The notes beneath the pieces were generated by a model. It was given only the letters and a program-made list of their open reading frames with translations, was not told the origin of the DNA and searched no databases. A program made the translations under genes and the position numbers. Shown one piece after another: positions 12,727 through 21,916 of a stretch of 64,000 bases of DNA (the stretch's first letter is position 1; every line of letters begins with the position of its first letter). Source of the DNA: an uncultured Pantoea sp. (GTDB taxonomy: Bacteria; Pseudomonadota; Gammaproteobacteria; Enterobacterales; Enterobacteriaceae); the NCBI GenBank assembly GCA_913775175.1, contig CAJYKU010000019.1, positions 124,001 to 188,000 of the forward strand, written 5' to 3'.

Positions 12727-14478
12727 ATGGTAACCAACCGGCAGCGCTATCGTGAAAAAGTTTCCCAGATGATTAGCTGGGGGCACTGGTTCGCGCTGTT
12801 TAATATTCTCTTTGCGCTGGCGCTCGGCAGCCGCTACCTGTTGGTCGCTGACTGGCCCTCTTCGCTGGCGGGTCGCATTTACGCGTTCGCCAGCTGGATT
12901 GGCCATTTCAGTTTTATTGTATTTGCGGCCTATCTGCTGATTATCTTCCCGCTGACCTTTGTGGCGATGTCGCAGCGCCTGCTGCGGGTACTCTCCTCGA
13001 TTGTCGCCACGACCGGCCTTACGCTGATCCTGGTCGACAGCGCGGTCTTTAATCGCTTCCATCTGCACCTTAATCCGGTGGTATGGGAGCTGGTGGTTAA
13101 TCCCGATCAGAGTGAAATGGCGCGTGACTGGCAGCTGATGTTTATCAGCGTACCTGCCATTTTTCTGGTCGAGATGCTGTTCGCCACCTGGAGCTGGCAG
13201 AAACTGCGCAGTCTGAACCGCCGCTCGTTCGGTAAGCCACTCGCAGCGCTGTTTATCACTGCTTTTTTTGCCAGTCATCTGCTCTATATCTGGGCTGACG
13301 CCAATTTCTATCGCCCTATCACTATGCAGCGCGCCAATTTGCCGCTCTCCTACCCGATGACCGCTCGCCGTTTTCTGGAGCGTCATGGGCTGCTGGATGC
13401 GCAGGAGTATCAGCGCCGACTGGTACAACAAGGCGATCCGGAAGCGCTGTCAGTACAGTATCCGCTCAGCGATATTACCTTCCGCGACGCGGGTACCCGG
13501 CATAACCTGCTGGTGCTGACAGTGGATGGGCTGAACAACGCGACGCTGGATAAAGCGCTGCCGTCGCTGGAACAGTTTGGCAGTGAGAACATACGCTTTA
13601 CCCAGCACTATAGCGCCGGATTGCAGCCCGAAAAGGGGCTATTTGGTCTGTTCTACGGCATATCATCCAGCTATATGGATGGCGTACTGGCCTCACGTAC
13701 GCCGTCAGCACTGCTGAATGCACTGACTGCTCAGGGTTATCAGTTTGGTCTGTTTTCGTCCGATGGTTTTAATCAGCCGCTCTATCGTCAGGCACTGCTG
13801 GCGGACTATACGCTGCCAGCGGTAGATAATCAGCCAAACAGTCAGACCATAACGCAGTGGCAGAACTGGCTTAACGGCCAGAAAGCGGAAGGTGCGCCCT
13901 GGTTCTCCTGGCTGGCGCTGAATGGCATTGCCACCAGTGGCGATACGCTTAAAGCACGTCAGCGCAGCTATCTGCGTCAGGCAGCCAGCGTGGATGAACA
14001 GATCGCGGCAGTGCTGACTACACTGCAGCAGCGCGATCTGCTTAAGAACACGGTGGTAGTAATCACGGCTCAGCGGGCAGTCACGTTTGACAATAGCGAT
14101 GATCCAGGCAATCGCGCCACCCTGCAGGTGCCGCTGGTCGTACACTGGCCAAATACGCCAGCACAAACCGTAAATCACCTGACCTCTCAGCAGGATGTGA
14201 TGACCACGCTGATGCAGCGTCTGCTGCATGTGCGCACTAATCCGGTCAACTACTCGCAGGGTGAAGATCTCTTTGCTGCCCAGCGCAGTCACAACTGGGT
14301 AGCCAGTAGCGAACAGGGTAAACTGGTGATCACCACACCTGGGGTTACGCTGGTGCTGAATAATAATGGTAGCTATACCGCCTATGATGCCAGTGGTCGT
14401 GAGCTGAAAGATCACAAGCCGCAGCTGGCTTTATTGCTACAGGTATTAACAGAAGAGAAACGCTTTACGGCAAACTGA
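12727..14478 (+). CDS. yejM: Inner-membrane LPS assembly regulator (PbgA/LapC)
   Basis: 583 aa [26 protein letters not shown]... close to E. coli YejM throughout. Confidence 0.95.
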   Translation: MVTNRQRYREKVSQMISWGHWFALFNILFALALGSRYLLVADWPSSLAGRIYAFASWIGHFSFIVFAAYLLIIFPLTFVAMSQRLLRVLSSIVATTGLTLILVDSAVFNRFHLHLNPVVWELVVNPDQSEMARDWQLMFISVPAIFLVEMLFATWSWQKLRSLNRRSFGKPLAALFITAFFASHLLYIWADANFYRPITMQRANLPLSYPMTARRFLERHGLLDAQEYQRRLVQQGDPEALSVQYPLSDITFRDAGTRHNLLVLTVDGLNNATLDKALPSLEQFGSENIRFTQHYSAGLQPEKGLFGLFYGISSSYMDGVLASRTPSALLNALTAQGYQFGLFSSDGFNQPLYRQALLADYTLPAVDNQPNSQTITQWQNWLNGQKAEGAPWFSWLALNGIATSGDTLKARQRSYLRQAASVDEQIAAVLTTLQQRDLLKNTVVVITAQRAVTFDNSDDPGNRATLQVPLVVHWPNTPAQTVNHLTSQQDVMTTLMQRLLHVRTNPVNYSQGEDLFAAQRSHNWVASSEQGKLVITTPGVTLVLNNNGSYTAYDASGRELKDHKPQLALLLQVLTEEKRFTAN

Positions 14479-14550
14479 TTAATTATGAGGCAGTTAACGC
14501 ACTGACATCTTGCAATCAGCCACGGAACCAGTAGTATAGCTTTCCACGTT

Positions 14551-14627
14551 CGGCACGTAGCGCAGCCTGGTAGCGCACTGTCATGGGGTGTCAGGGGTCG
14601 GAGGTTCAAATCCTCTCGTGCCGACCA
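14551..14627 (+). tRNA. proL: tRNA-Pro (anticodon GGG)
   Basis: 77-nt cloverleaf CGGCACGTAGCGCAGCCTGGTAGCGCACTGTCATGGGGTGTCAGGGGTCGGAGGTTCAAATCCTCTCGTGCCGACCA with encoded CCA. Confidence 0.96.
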
Positions 14628-14641
14628 AATTACCCTGAAAA

Positions 14642-14667
14642 AGCAGCCTTTTACGGCTGCTTTTTTT
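14642..14667 (+). terminator. Rho-independent terminator of proL
   Basis: AGCAGCC-TTTTAC-GGCTGCT plus T-run. Confidence 0.88.
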
Positions 14668-14920
14668 ATGCCTGAATCTTGCTGTAGTAAGATGATTGTA
14701 AACCGGCGGGCAGAGCCTGCTCTTGTCTGCAGACTTTAAGGTTCTGAAAACAAACGCTGCTGCAAAACGCTTTCAGAGCCTGACAACCTTTAATCCTGTT
14801 AAAGCCGGTTAACAGGATCCTGACAGCAAAACGCTGCCGATCGCCATCAGCCATATTCGTGCCCCCGGAACTATGCCGGGCAAAGCTACAGGGGCGTAGC
14901 GTGGCTATGCGCTGCTGCTG

Positions 14921-14955
14921 GCAAAAAATCTACAGGCGGAGAAACTCCCCGCCTG
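14921..14955 (-). terminator. Rho-independent terminator of the internalin-like gene
   Basis: Minus strand CAGGCGGGGAGTTTCTCCGCCTG hairpin followed by TAGATTTTTTG, about 60 nt past the stop codon. Confidence 0.75.
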
Positions 14956-15014
14956 CATTAAACACAACAAATAATGTCATAATCTGGTGCTGCACGCGCA
15001 CCGGCGCTGCGTCT

Positions 15015-16643
15015 TTATTGGAGGTACTGAGTGATTATGCCGTCAATCACGCCATTATCTTTACGACTTTCAAAACTGACCTGATTTAAACCTGATTGTT
15101 CCCATACGAGGTGATCATCGACATACTTTCCGCCCGCTTCGCCGAAATTCAGCTGAGGAATAGCCTCTTCACTATCTCTGATACGAATTGGATGTCTGGA
15201 GAACCTTGTTAGTGGCAGTTTTATTTTCTGAAAACCTGCTGCTACCCATGAAACGTGCTTCAGAGCAGAGATATCATGGATGTGATTTTCATTTAATGAA
15301 ACAGTGGTGAGTGCAGCTGAATCAGCCAAAGGTTCAATGCTGTTGATTTCATTATTGTTAGCGTGAAGCTCTGTTAATTTACTCAGACCGCGAACGGGTT
15401 CCAGAGACTTGACTTTATTGTTTGTGATATTGAGCGTTTTTAGCTCAGTAAAATTATGGATACCGGTTAAATCATGAAATTTCAGGTATTCAGGCACAGT
15501 TTGATCTGCTCCGAAATCCAGGTCACTAAATGCCTGCAACTCTGCCAGAGTGACACTATCATCAGAAGTTTTACCCAACTTTTTAGCAATGGCGTAAGTT
15601 AAACTGCTACTTGAAAAAATCTGTTTTAGCGGCCACTCCTTGCCAACCTTTTGAGTGACTGTGCCACCAATACAGCTTTTTGTCGTACATCCATTAGTGA
15701 AGCGTGCAACATTTTCGCCCGCATCGTTAAACCAGTACAACATACCATTGCGATAGCCTGTGCCGGTAACTTCCATCTGCGCTGCGCCTTTCTCACCTTT
15801 AATAGCAAGCGGCACTGACGTAGTCAGGGAAGCGGGCAGATGAATAGTTTGATTTTCAGCCCGCAGTTCCTGAATATATTTTGTGTTAAGGAATGAGAAG
15901 TCGTGAATATGATTATCTGATAAATCAAGGATTGAAATTACCTGATCGTGTGCGAATGTAGATAAAGTTTCAACTTCAGATATATTATTTCTTTGCAGAA
16001 AGATAATCTTTAGTCCTTCAAATTCAGCCAGGGGCTTAAGATCGTAAATATTATTGCTACTTAGATCCAGCTCCGTAAGAGATTTATAACTTTTAGTCAT
16101 GTCCTTCATTGAACTGATATCACTCAGCTGGTTATAAGGCAACGCAAGCCGTTCCAGTGGTAAATTTTTCAATGGTGACAGATCTCTGACACGATGATTC
16201 TCCACAACCAAAAATTTTAACTCTGTCAGATCGCTTAACGGTGTAAGATCTTCAATTGCTCTGGCATCTTTTTTCAAATTGGAGTTAACTAAAGTCAGTA
16301 CATACATTTTTTTTAAATATTGTACGCCCTCAAGATTACTGACACCCGGCTGATTAATATACAACCTTGTCACTCCATTCAGATCATCCTGCGTCACAGT
16401 GTCGTCAACATTTTTCCCAAGCAGCGAAGCGATGGTTTTTGCAATGACTACGTCTGGAAAAATGCCAGAAATCTTAGCCGGCAAGGCAACACTGCGCTGG
16501 TTGCTTTTAGTCACAATACTATGCTCATTTTGCTGAACGACTTCCGCTGCCTGCCCTGCCGTTGAAAAAGAAAGCAGTCCAATTCCTGCGGCAATAGCCA
16601 GCGTGCATAATGATACTTTTTTTCTTTTAAACTTAACTTCCAT
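15015..16643 (-). CDS. Secreted internalin-like LRR protein with two cap-LRR-Ig-like modules
   Basis: 542 aa; signal peptide; two internalin-type caps (IFPDVVIAKTIASLLGKNVDDTVTQDDL and IFSSSSLTYAIAKKLGKTSDDSVTLAEL); 22-aa LRRs (LTELDLSSNNIYDLKPL, LKTLNITNNKVKSLEPV); two Ig-like LRR-adjacent segments ending GGTVTQ / DGIITQ; RBS GGAG before ATG. Confidence 0.85.
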   Translation of the reverse strand: MEVKFKRKKVSLCTLAIAAGIGLLSFSTAGQAAEVVQQNEHSIVTKSNQRSVALPAKISGIFPDVVIAKTIASLLGKNVDDTVTQDDLNGVTRLYINQPGVSNLEGVQYLKKMYVLTLVNSNLKKDARAIEDLTPLSDLTELKFLVVENHRVRDLSPLKNLPLERLALPYNQLSDISSMKDMTKSYKSLTELDLSSNNIYDLKPLAEFEGLKIIFLQRNNISEVETLSTFAHDQVISILDLSDNHIHDFSFLNTKYIQELRAENQTIHLPASLTTSVPLAIKGEKGAAQMEVTGTGYRNGMLYWFNDAGENVARFTNGCTTKSCIGGTVTQKVGKEWPLKQIFSSSSLTYAIAKKLGKTSDDSVTLAELQAFSDLDFGADQTVPEYLKFHDLTGIHNFTELKTLNITNNKVKSLEPVRGLSKLTELHANNNEINSIEPLADSAALTTVSLNENHIHDISALKHVSWVAAGFQKIKLPLTRFSRHPIRIRDSEEAIPQLNFGEAGGKYVDDHLVWEQSGLNQVSFESRKDNGVIDGIITQYLQ

Positions 16644-17441
16644 TTTGTTACTCCATTTATTTTGGGAAAAATAGCTACATTCAGAATTACCGCTGAATAA
16701 TTATTCAGGTCTGCTGAAGCAGCACTGTTAATGTTAATTAGCATTGATATTCGGTGCCAAATCCCGACAAAGAGCCGATCTGATCGTCGCAAAGTAAATA
16801 TGGTCAGCTTGTTTTATTGCTGCCAGCCAGAGCTTATTGCACCTTTTTTCTTAGAATGATCGGGTGTACTAATCACTCATCACTCATTACTTTTGAAATA
16901 TAATGAAGCGATGCAGGTTAGTGAACAAGGTAAATTATTATGATAACTGGTGATGATGTCAGAGTAGTGCAGGTGATAAATTTAACAAAAGCATCGCTTT
17001 CCCGCGAGATCGGCGATTGTCGATTACTCAGGTTTATCTCAATTTTATGTGAAATTCACCTGTAAAAAGACGTTTATTTCAGCGTGGAATTTCAGCACAG
17101 AGTTATTCAGAATCCGGTTTTCCCTGATTTTATTCAGAGTAATTTCATAGAAAAAACTCTGGCGCTACTATTTTGCAATTGTAGTGACCATTACGCACGC
17201 CAGCCCGAAGCAGGACACCCGCACAGGCTGCATCTATTTTCTGGTTCTGGTGTCACTGCCTGCATTGTGTGACAGTTGTTACTACGCGGGCTTTGTCAGG
17301 TGGAAAAACTTATCACGAGCAGCGGGAGAATCAGGGCCAGCAGCCCGGTGACGTACAACAATTGTCACTGGCTGCCTGAGCTGAGAACAAACGTGCTTTT
17401 ATCGCTCTGCCAGATGGCATTGACGCATGCATGAAATGTCA

Positions 17442-19094
17442 CTAATGGCCGCTATGCGTGCGCTGTACGGCATCCAGCGTCGCCAGATCGCGCTCATGAC
17501 CTGTAAGTTCCACCAGCTGACCCGCACGCATCTCCAGCAGCCGATCTGCATGGGCAAAGTAGTGGTCGTCGTGACTGATGGCGAGAATTGTTTTACCTGC
17601 GGCCTGCAGCCCGGGCAGTATCTCACGATAGAAAATGCGGCGGAAATGCGGGTCCTGATCGGCAGCCCACTCATCCAGCAGCAAAATATCACGCTCTTCC
17701 GCCGCGGCCAGCAGTAACGCCAGCCGCTTGCTCTGCCCTTTTGACAACTGCAGATTCACTACCTGATTGCCATTGAGCTGCAGTTTCTCCTGCATCTTTA
17801 ACCGCGTCAGCCAGTGCTGAACCAGAGTGTGATCGGCAGGTTCACCGCCGGGGCCAATCAGCCGGTCAAACAGATGAACATCAGTAAATACCGCTGAGAA
17901 GTGCTGCCGCCACTCATCCAGGTTATGCCAGGCAACGTCACGGCCATCCAGCAGCAGGCTTCCCGAGTGTGGCTGATAAAGACCGGTGAGCAGCATCGCC
18001 AGTGTTGATTTACCGCTGCCGTTACCGCCAATCAAAAACAGCAGCTCGCCACGTCGCAGCGTCAGATTGATCGGGCCAACAGCGAACCCCTGCCCGCCAT
18101 AGTGGAAACAGACATCACGTAACTCCAGTGTCTGCCATCTCTGTGCTGCTGCCGGTGCACTAAAACCGGGCTGATAAGGTGCCAGATTAAAGCGGTTGAG
18201 CTTACGGAATGCCACCTGAGCACTGAGCAGTGTTGGCAGAGCACCCACAGCCGCCAGCAGCGGCGTGCGTAAAAACAGCAGCGTCAGTGAATAGGTGGCA
18301 GCCACCGCAGTATTTGCCCATCCCAGTCCGTTAGCCATAAAAAAGACAATACCAATCGCGCCCAGCATCATGATGTTAGACCAGTTGATAGCGCTGAGAT
18401 GAAAGGTGTCGGCACGCACAATATGGCGGCGATAGCTGGAGGCGTTCTCCTGATAGACCGTGTCGTAGATCAGGCGGGCCCGGTCGCGATTAAGCTGCAA
18501 CTCTTTGCGCCCGTCGATAATAGTCTGGAAATCGCGGTAGAGTTCATCCTCAATATCGCGCAGCTTTGCCAGGTGCTGATAGACGCGTGAAACCAGCAGC
18601 CAGCCTCCTGCCAGCGTGACTGCCAGCCAGAGCAGCGTTACCAGCAACATTTTTGGCGAAAGCCAGGCAAGATAGAGCGCGGAGCCAAGCGTAATAATAA
18701 TGCCCTGGATCAGTTCCGGCAGCCGCACAAATGCGATTGTGATTGCGCGTATATCGCTGGTGAGTCCTGCCAGCAGCTGAGCGCTGCCCAGCTGTTCGAT
18801 GCGCTCAACGTTGGTGTCCAGGATGCGTTTAATAAATTCGCCACGCAACCGCCAGACAAAGTGATGTCCCAGCTGCGTTAACGCCAGCTGCGAGGCTAAT
18901 GTTATCGCCATTAGCAGAAAGAGCTGCCCGAGAAACGCTGGCAGAACCATGACGTCACTGCTGATGGCCGTTATCAACTCATTATTAATATAGGCAATCA
19001 GGCCAATACCGAGTGCGGCGCTGAGTAAAGTAAGAAGAATCACGCCGATAAAGGGCCAGCGATACTGACGAAAAACCACCTGCAGCAATGCCAT
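17442..19094 (-). CDS. yojI: Cyclic-peptide export ABC transporter (fused permease/ATPase), YojI
   Basis: [21 protein letters not shown]..., Walker A GGNGSGKS, close to E. coli YojI; next to alkB. Confidence 0.92.
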   Translation of the reverse strand: MALLQVVFRQYRWPFIGVILLTLLSAALGIGLIAYINNELITAISSDVMVLPAFLGQLFLLMAITLASQLALTQLGHHFVWRLRGEFIKRILDTNVERIEQLGSAQLLAGLTSDIRAITIAFVRLPELIQGIIITLGSALYLAWLSPKMLLVTLLWLAVTLAGGWLLVSRVYQHLAKLRDIEDELYRDFQTIIDGRKELQLNRDRARLIYDTVYQENASSYRRHIVRADTFHLSAINWSNIMMLGAIGIVFFMANGLGWANTAVAATYSLTLLFLRTPLLAAVGALPTLLSAQVAFRKLNRFNLAPYQPGFSAPAAAQRWQTLELRDVCFHYGGQGFAVGPINLTLRRGELLFLIGGNGSGKSTLAMLLTGLYQPHSGSLLLDGRDVAWHNLDEWRQHFSAVFTDVHLFDRLIGPGGEPADHTLVQHWLTRLKMQEKLQLNGNQVVNLQLSKGQSKRLALLLAAAEERDILLLDEWAADQDPHFRRIFYREILPGLQAAGKTILAISHDDHYFAHADRLLEMRAGQLVELTGHERDLATLDAVQRTHSGH

Positions 19095-19150
19095 CAATCT
19101 GTTCCATGGTTGAAAATGCAGCCTGCAGTTTAATCGCCCTCCGGATGATA

Positions 19151-19170
19151 GCAAGAATAATTCTCATTCA
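19151..19170 (-). promoter_or_regulatory. Possible Fur box upstream of yojI
   Basis: Minus strand AATGAGAATTATTCTTGCT, imperfect inverted repeat around GAGAAT-T-ATTCTT; only partial match to the 19-bp consensus. Confidence 0.4.
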
Positions 19171-19178
19171 CTTTTATA

Positions 19179-19820
19179 TCAGTGAGCGCGGCGAAACGTC
19201 AGGTTGTAGCGAAATGCGCCTGTTTGTGGATGTACACCATATTTCAGCGGCAGAACGCCGTGGTAGCGCAGACGCGACGGACCACCCCACACCACAACAT
19301 CACCATGCTCCAGCAGCACGCGTGTGACAGCATCGCTGCGCTCAAATCCGCCAAACTGAAATACCGCTGGCAGCCCCAGTGAAACAGAGACAATCGGCTG
19401 GCGCAGGTCGCGTTCATCTTTATCCTGATGCAGTGTCATTTTAGCATCTGGCGCATAGCGATTTATCAGGCAGGCATCAGGATTAAAGCTGCTGTAGCCA
19501 GCCTCCGCTGCGCACTGCTGTGCCAGCAGGCGAAACCGTTCAGGCATCGCTGGCCAGCGCTGACCGCTGCTGGCGTCATGTTCGGTATATTGATAGCCGC
19601 GCGCATCAGTAGACCAGCCAAAGTCACCGCAGTTGGTCATTGCGACCGACATACGATATCCGCCTGGCGTGATGCGGTGTGCAAAGGGATTTTGTGCAGC
19701 GACTGTTTCTATCTCTTTCAGCAGTGCCGTTGCATCATCGCGGGCGTGTCGCCGCAGGATCACTGCGCCTTCTGCCAGCGGCTCCTGCCATGGTGCGTCA
19801 TCACCAAAGAGATCGAGCAT
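19179..19820 (-). CDS. alkB: Alpha-ketoglutarate-dependent DNA repair dioxygenase AlkB
   Basis: NRYAPDAKMTLHQDKDE...PIVSVSLGLPAVFQFGG...HGDVVVWGGPSRLRYHGV. Confidence 0.95.
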   Translation of the reverse strand: MLDLFGDDAPWQEPLAEGAVILRRHARDDATALLKEIETVAAQNPFAHRITPGGYRMSVAMTNCGDFGWSTDARGYQYTEHDASSGQRWPAMPERFRLLAQQCAAEAGYSSFNPDACLINRYAPDAKMTLHQDKDERDLRQPIVSVSLGLPAVFQFGGFERSDAVTRVLLEHGDVVVWGGPSRLRYHGVLPLKYGVHPQTGAFRYNLTFRRAH

Positions 19821-19832
19821 GTCAGCCTCCGG

Positions 19833-20864
19833 TTACGGTTTGTTGATAATAAATGCGGCAAACTGCGGCGACATCCAGTGGCTAAAGCCTTCTCCTTCTT
19901 TGCTTATCAGGTAGACCGCCAGATGCTCTTTTAACGCCAGCGCTTTAGCACGCTCAGTGCCCAGCACCATCAGCCCGGTATCCCAGCCATCCGCCTCAAG
20001 TGCGGTCGTGGCAATCACCGTAGCAGAAACCAGTTTATGATCGATAGGCCGGCCTGTTGCCGGATCAATAACGTGCGAAATACGTTTACCATCCAGTTCA
20101 TAATAGTTGCGATAGCTGCCGGAGGTGCTGATACCATGTCCCTGAAGATCGACACGCGCCTCTACTGCATTTTCACGATCGGTGGGTTTCTGAATCGCCA
20201 CCCGCCACGGCTGCTGACTGGCATTCAGCCCGCGACTGAGTACAGCGCCGCCCACCGATACCAGATAGTTGGTAATGCCCTGCTGCTCCATCAGACGTGC
20301 CAGATGATCGGTCGCATATCCCTCTCCCATCGTTGAGAGATCAACATAGAGGCCCGGCAGATCTTTCTGCAGCCACTGTTCACCCGCTGCCTGAATCACC
20401 CGCAGATGCTCCAGACCGGTTTGCGCTTTTGCTGCTGCAATCGCGTTGTTATCTGGCTCATGGCCCGGCTGACCTGCGGGTCCAAATCCCCATAAATTTA
20501 CCAGTGCACCAGCGGTGATATCCATTGCACCTGCTGTTTTTGCGCCAATACGCAATGCCATTGTGACGATATCTGCCATATCGCTGCTCACTGGCTGCGG
20601 CGCTTCCCCCTTATATTGATTAAATCGTGAGAGTACCGAGGTGGTTTTCCATGTCGAAAGCTCACGATCATCGCGATCCAGCTGTTGCTGAATCGCCTGT
20701 TCCAGCGCGGCTTTACGCTGCGGCTCAACGCCGGCAAGCGTGACGCGCCATACTGTGCCCATGGTTTTACCCTGCATAATCAGGGGATCACTGGTGGCTG
20801 TAGTGTCACAGCCAGCCAGATTCAGCAATAAAACAGCGATCAGTACAGAATTCCGGTAACGCAT
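19833..20864 (-). CDS. apbE: FAD:protein FMN transferase (lipoprotein)
   Basis: Lipobox LAGC, MGTVWRVTL, ApbE-family motifs including DVSTMGEGYATDHLA-like segment; apbE-alkB-yojI order. Confidence 0.93.
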   Translation of the reverse strand: MRYRNSVLIAVLLLNLAGCDTTATSDPLIMQGKTMGTVWRVTLAGVEPQRKAALEQAIQQQLDRDDRELSTWKTTSVLSRFNQYKGEAPQPVSSDMADIVTMALRIGAKTAGAMDITAGALVNLWGFGPAGQPGHEPDNNAIAAAKAQTGLEHLRVIQAAGEQWLQKDLPGLYVDLSTMGEGYATDHLARLMEQQGITNYLVSVGGAVLSRGLNASQQPWRVAIQKPTDRENAVEARVDLQGHGISTSGSYRNYYELDGKRISHVIDPATGRPIDHKLVSATVIATTALEADGWDTGLMVLGTERAKALALKEHLAVYLISKEGEGFSHWMSPQFAAFIINKP

Positions 20865-21000
20865 CCAATCCTCTTGTATGACACAGATATTCAGCGTGTT
20901 ACAAAACATCAACAGCAGGTAATTTACGCTAAATCTCATTGAATTAACCAAAGCCATGCCGCAGGCTTACGCTCCGACATAACACTCACAGGAGGTACAG

Positions 21001-21117
21001 ATGATTTATGTGGTAATCGCTGCTATTTCTGCGGCACTTTTCCTGTACGGCAGCTATCGCAGCTGGCAGCATCATTGTCGCCGCTTGCCTGGCGTTGATA
21101 ACCCACGCCGACACTAA
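21001..21117 (+). CDS. Putative 38-aa single-pass membrane protein
   Basis: MIYVVIAAISAALFLYGSYRSWQHHCRRLPGVDNPRRH; AGGAGG 5-6 nt before ATG; below the 60-aa ORF track cutoff. Confidence 0.6.
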   Translation: MIYVVIAAISAALFLYGSYRSWQHHCRRLPGVDNPRRH

Positions 21118-21263
21118 ATCCTGCACCATTAATGACCCAATCTGCACCACGTCAGGGCCGCAGCAGTGTAACAAAGTGCCATAAGGCCATGTGACGCTGA
21201 GAGCGGTAAGCTGGCATAAATGCTGCATCGTTAAGAGCAGGTTTACTCTCAGCGAGGTGCAGC

Positions 21264-21440
21264 ATGGCAGTAGTTAACAGGCAGGATAATAAATGGCAGC
21301 AGTGGCTCTGCTTTTCCGCTTTCACGCTGGCAGGGATAGCGCTGGAAGGAAGCCAGCCAGCAGTCGCAGAGGTTTTGCCGTCACGCCCGGTGGCAAAACC
21401 GCGCCGCTGGCGTAAAGCGTCACAGCCTCTCAGAATATAG
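21264..21440 (+). CDS. Possible 58-aa small protein with hydrophobic N-terminal region
   Basis: MAVVNRQDNKWQQWLCFSAFTLAGIALEGSQPAVAEVLPSRPVAKPRRWRKASQPLRI; GAGGTG upstream; no homology known to me. Confidence 0.3.
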   Translation: MAVVNRQDNKWQQWLCFSAFTLAGIALEGSQPAVAEVLPSRPVAKPRRWRKASQPLRI

Positions 21441-21876
21441 CGCCCGGATATCATTCGCGCCTCTGCCGGCAGGCCTGGGCGCTGGCTGACTGGCCGCTGC
21501 TATCGTCATCGTGCTCCGGGTAGCGTCACGTCAGCTGGCTTCAGTCTGTTTCCGGCGCTGATTAACTCATACAGGGAAGCGGTCTGGCACTATGTGCCGG
21601 CAACACACCAGTTTGCTGGCCAGCAGACCTGATATCACTCCTGATACTCCACCTGCGCAGTAAAAAGTCACTATTCTTGCCATAGCACAGGCAGATTGTT
21701 GCTCTCCGCATCCGCGATCCCGATCAGAGTTTATAGCAACGCCGATATCCCGGGTGCAGACCTGTGCTGCAGAGCGAATCAATAACCAGAGAGGCAGAAC
21801 AAGTAAAGGTTGATGCAGATAGCGGAAGGTGGTGCAGCTGCGCTTAAACGTTGCGGGTCTCTGCGATCTCAGGCGG

Positions 21877-21910
21877 GAAATAAGGCAGGCGACCCGGCGG
21901 ATCGCCTGCC
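21877..21910 (-). terminator. Rho-independent-like terminator of porin gene
   Basis: GGCAGGCGA/TCGCCTGCC perfect 9-bp inverted repeat just past the porin stop; short T-rich tail. Confidence 0.75.
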
Positions 21911-21916
21911 TGCCAC

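Noticed and set aside
12721-13431. 236-aa ORF antisense to yejM (and 13705-14415)
   Set aside because: Shadow ORFs of the conserved yejM reading frame
14551-14627. Genomic island att site at proL
   Set aside because: No repeat of the tRNA 3' end or integrase gene found within the window; kept only as a hypothesis
14666-14854. 62-aa minus-strand ORF between proL and the LRR gene
   Set aside because: Lies across the hairpin region, no RBS or recognisable features
16940-17065. 41-aa ORF (MITGDDVRVVQVINLTKASLSREIGDCRLLRFISILCEIHL) upstream of the LRR gene
   Set aside because: Weak RBS, no clear domain; cannot be distinguished from chance in AT-rich DNA
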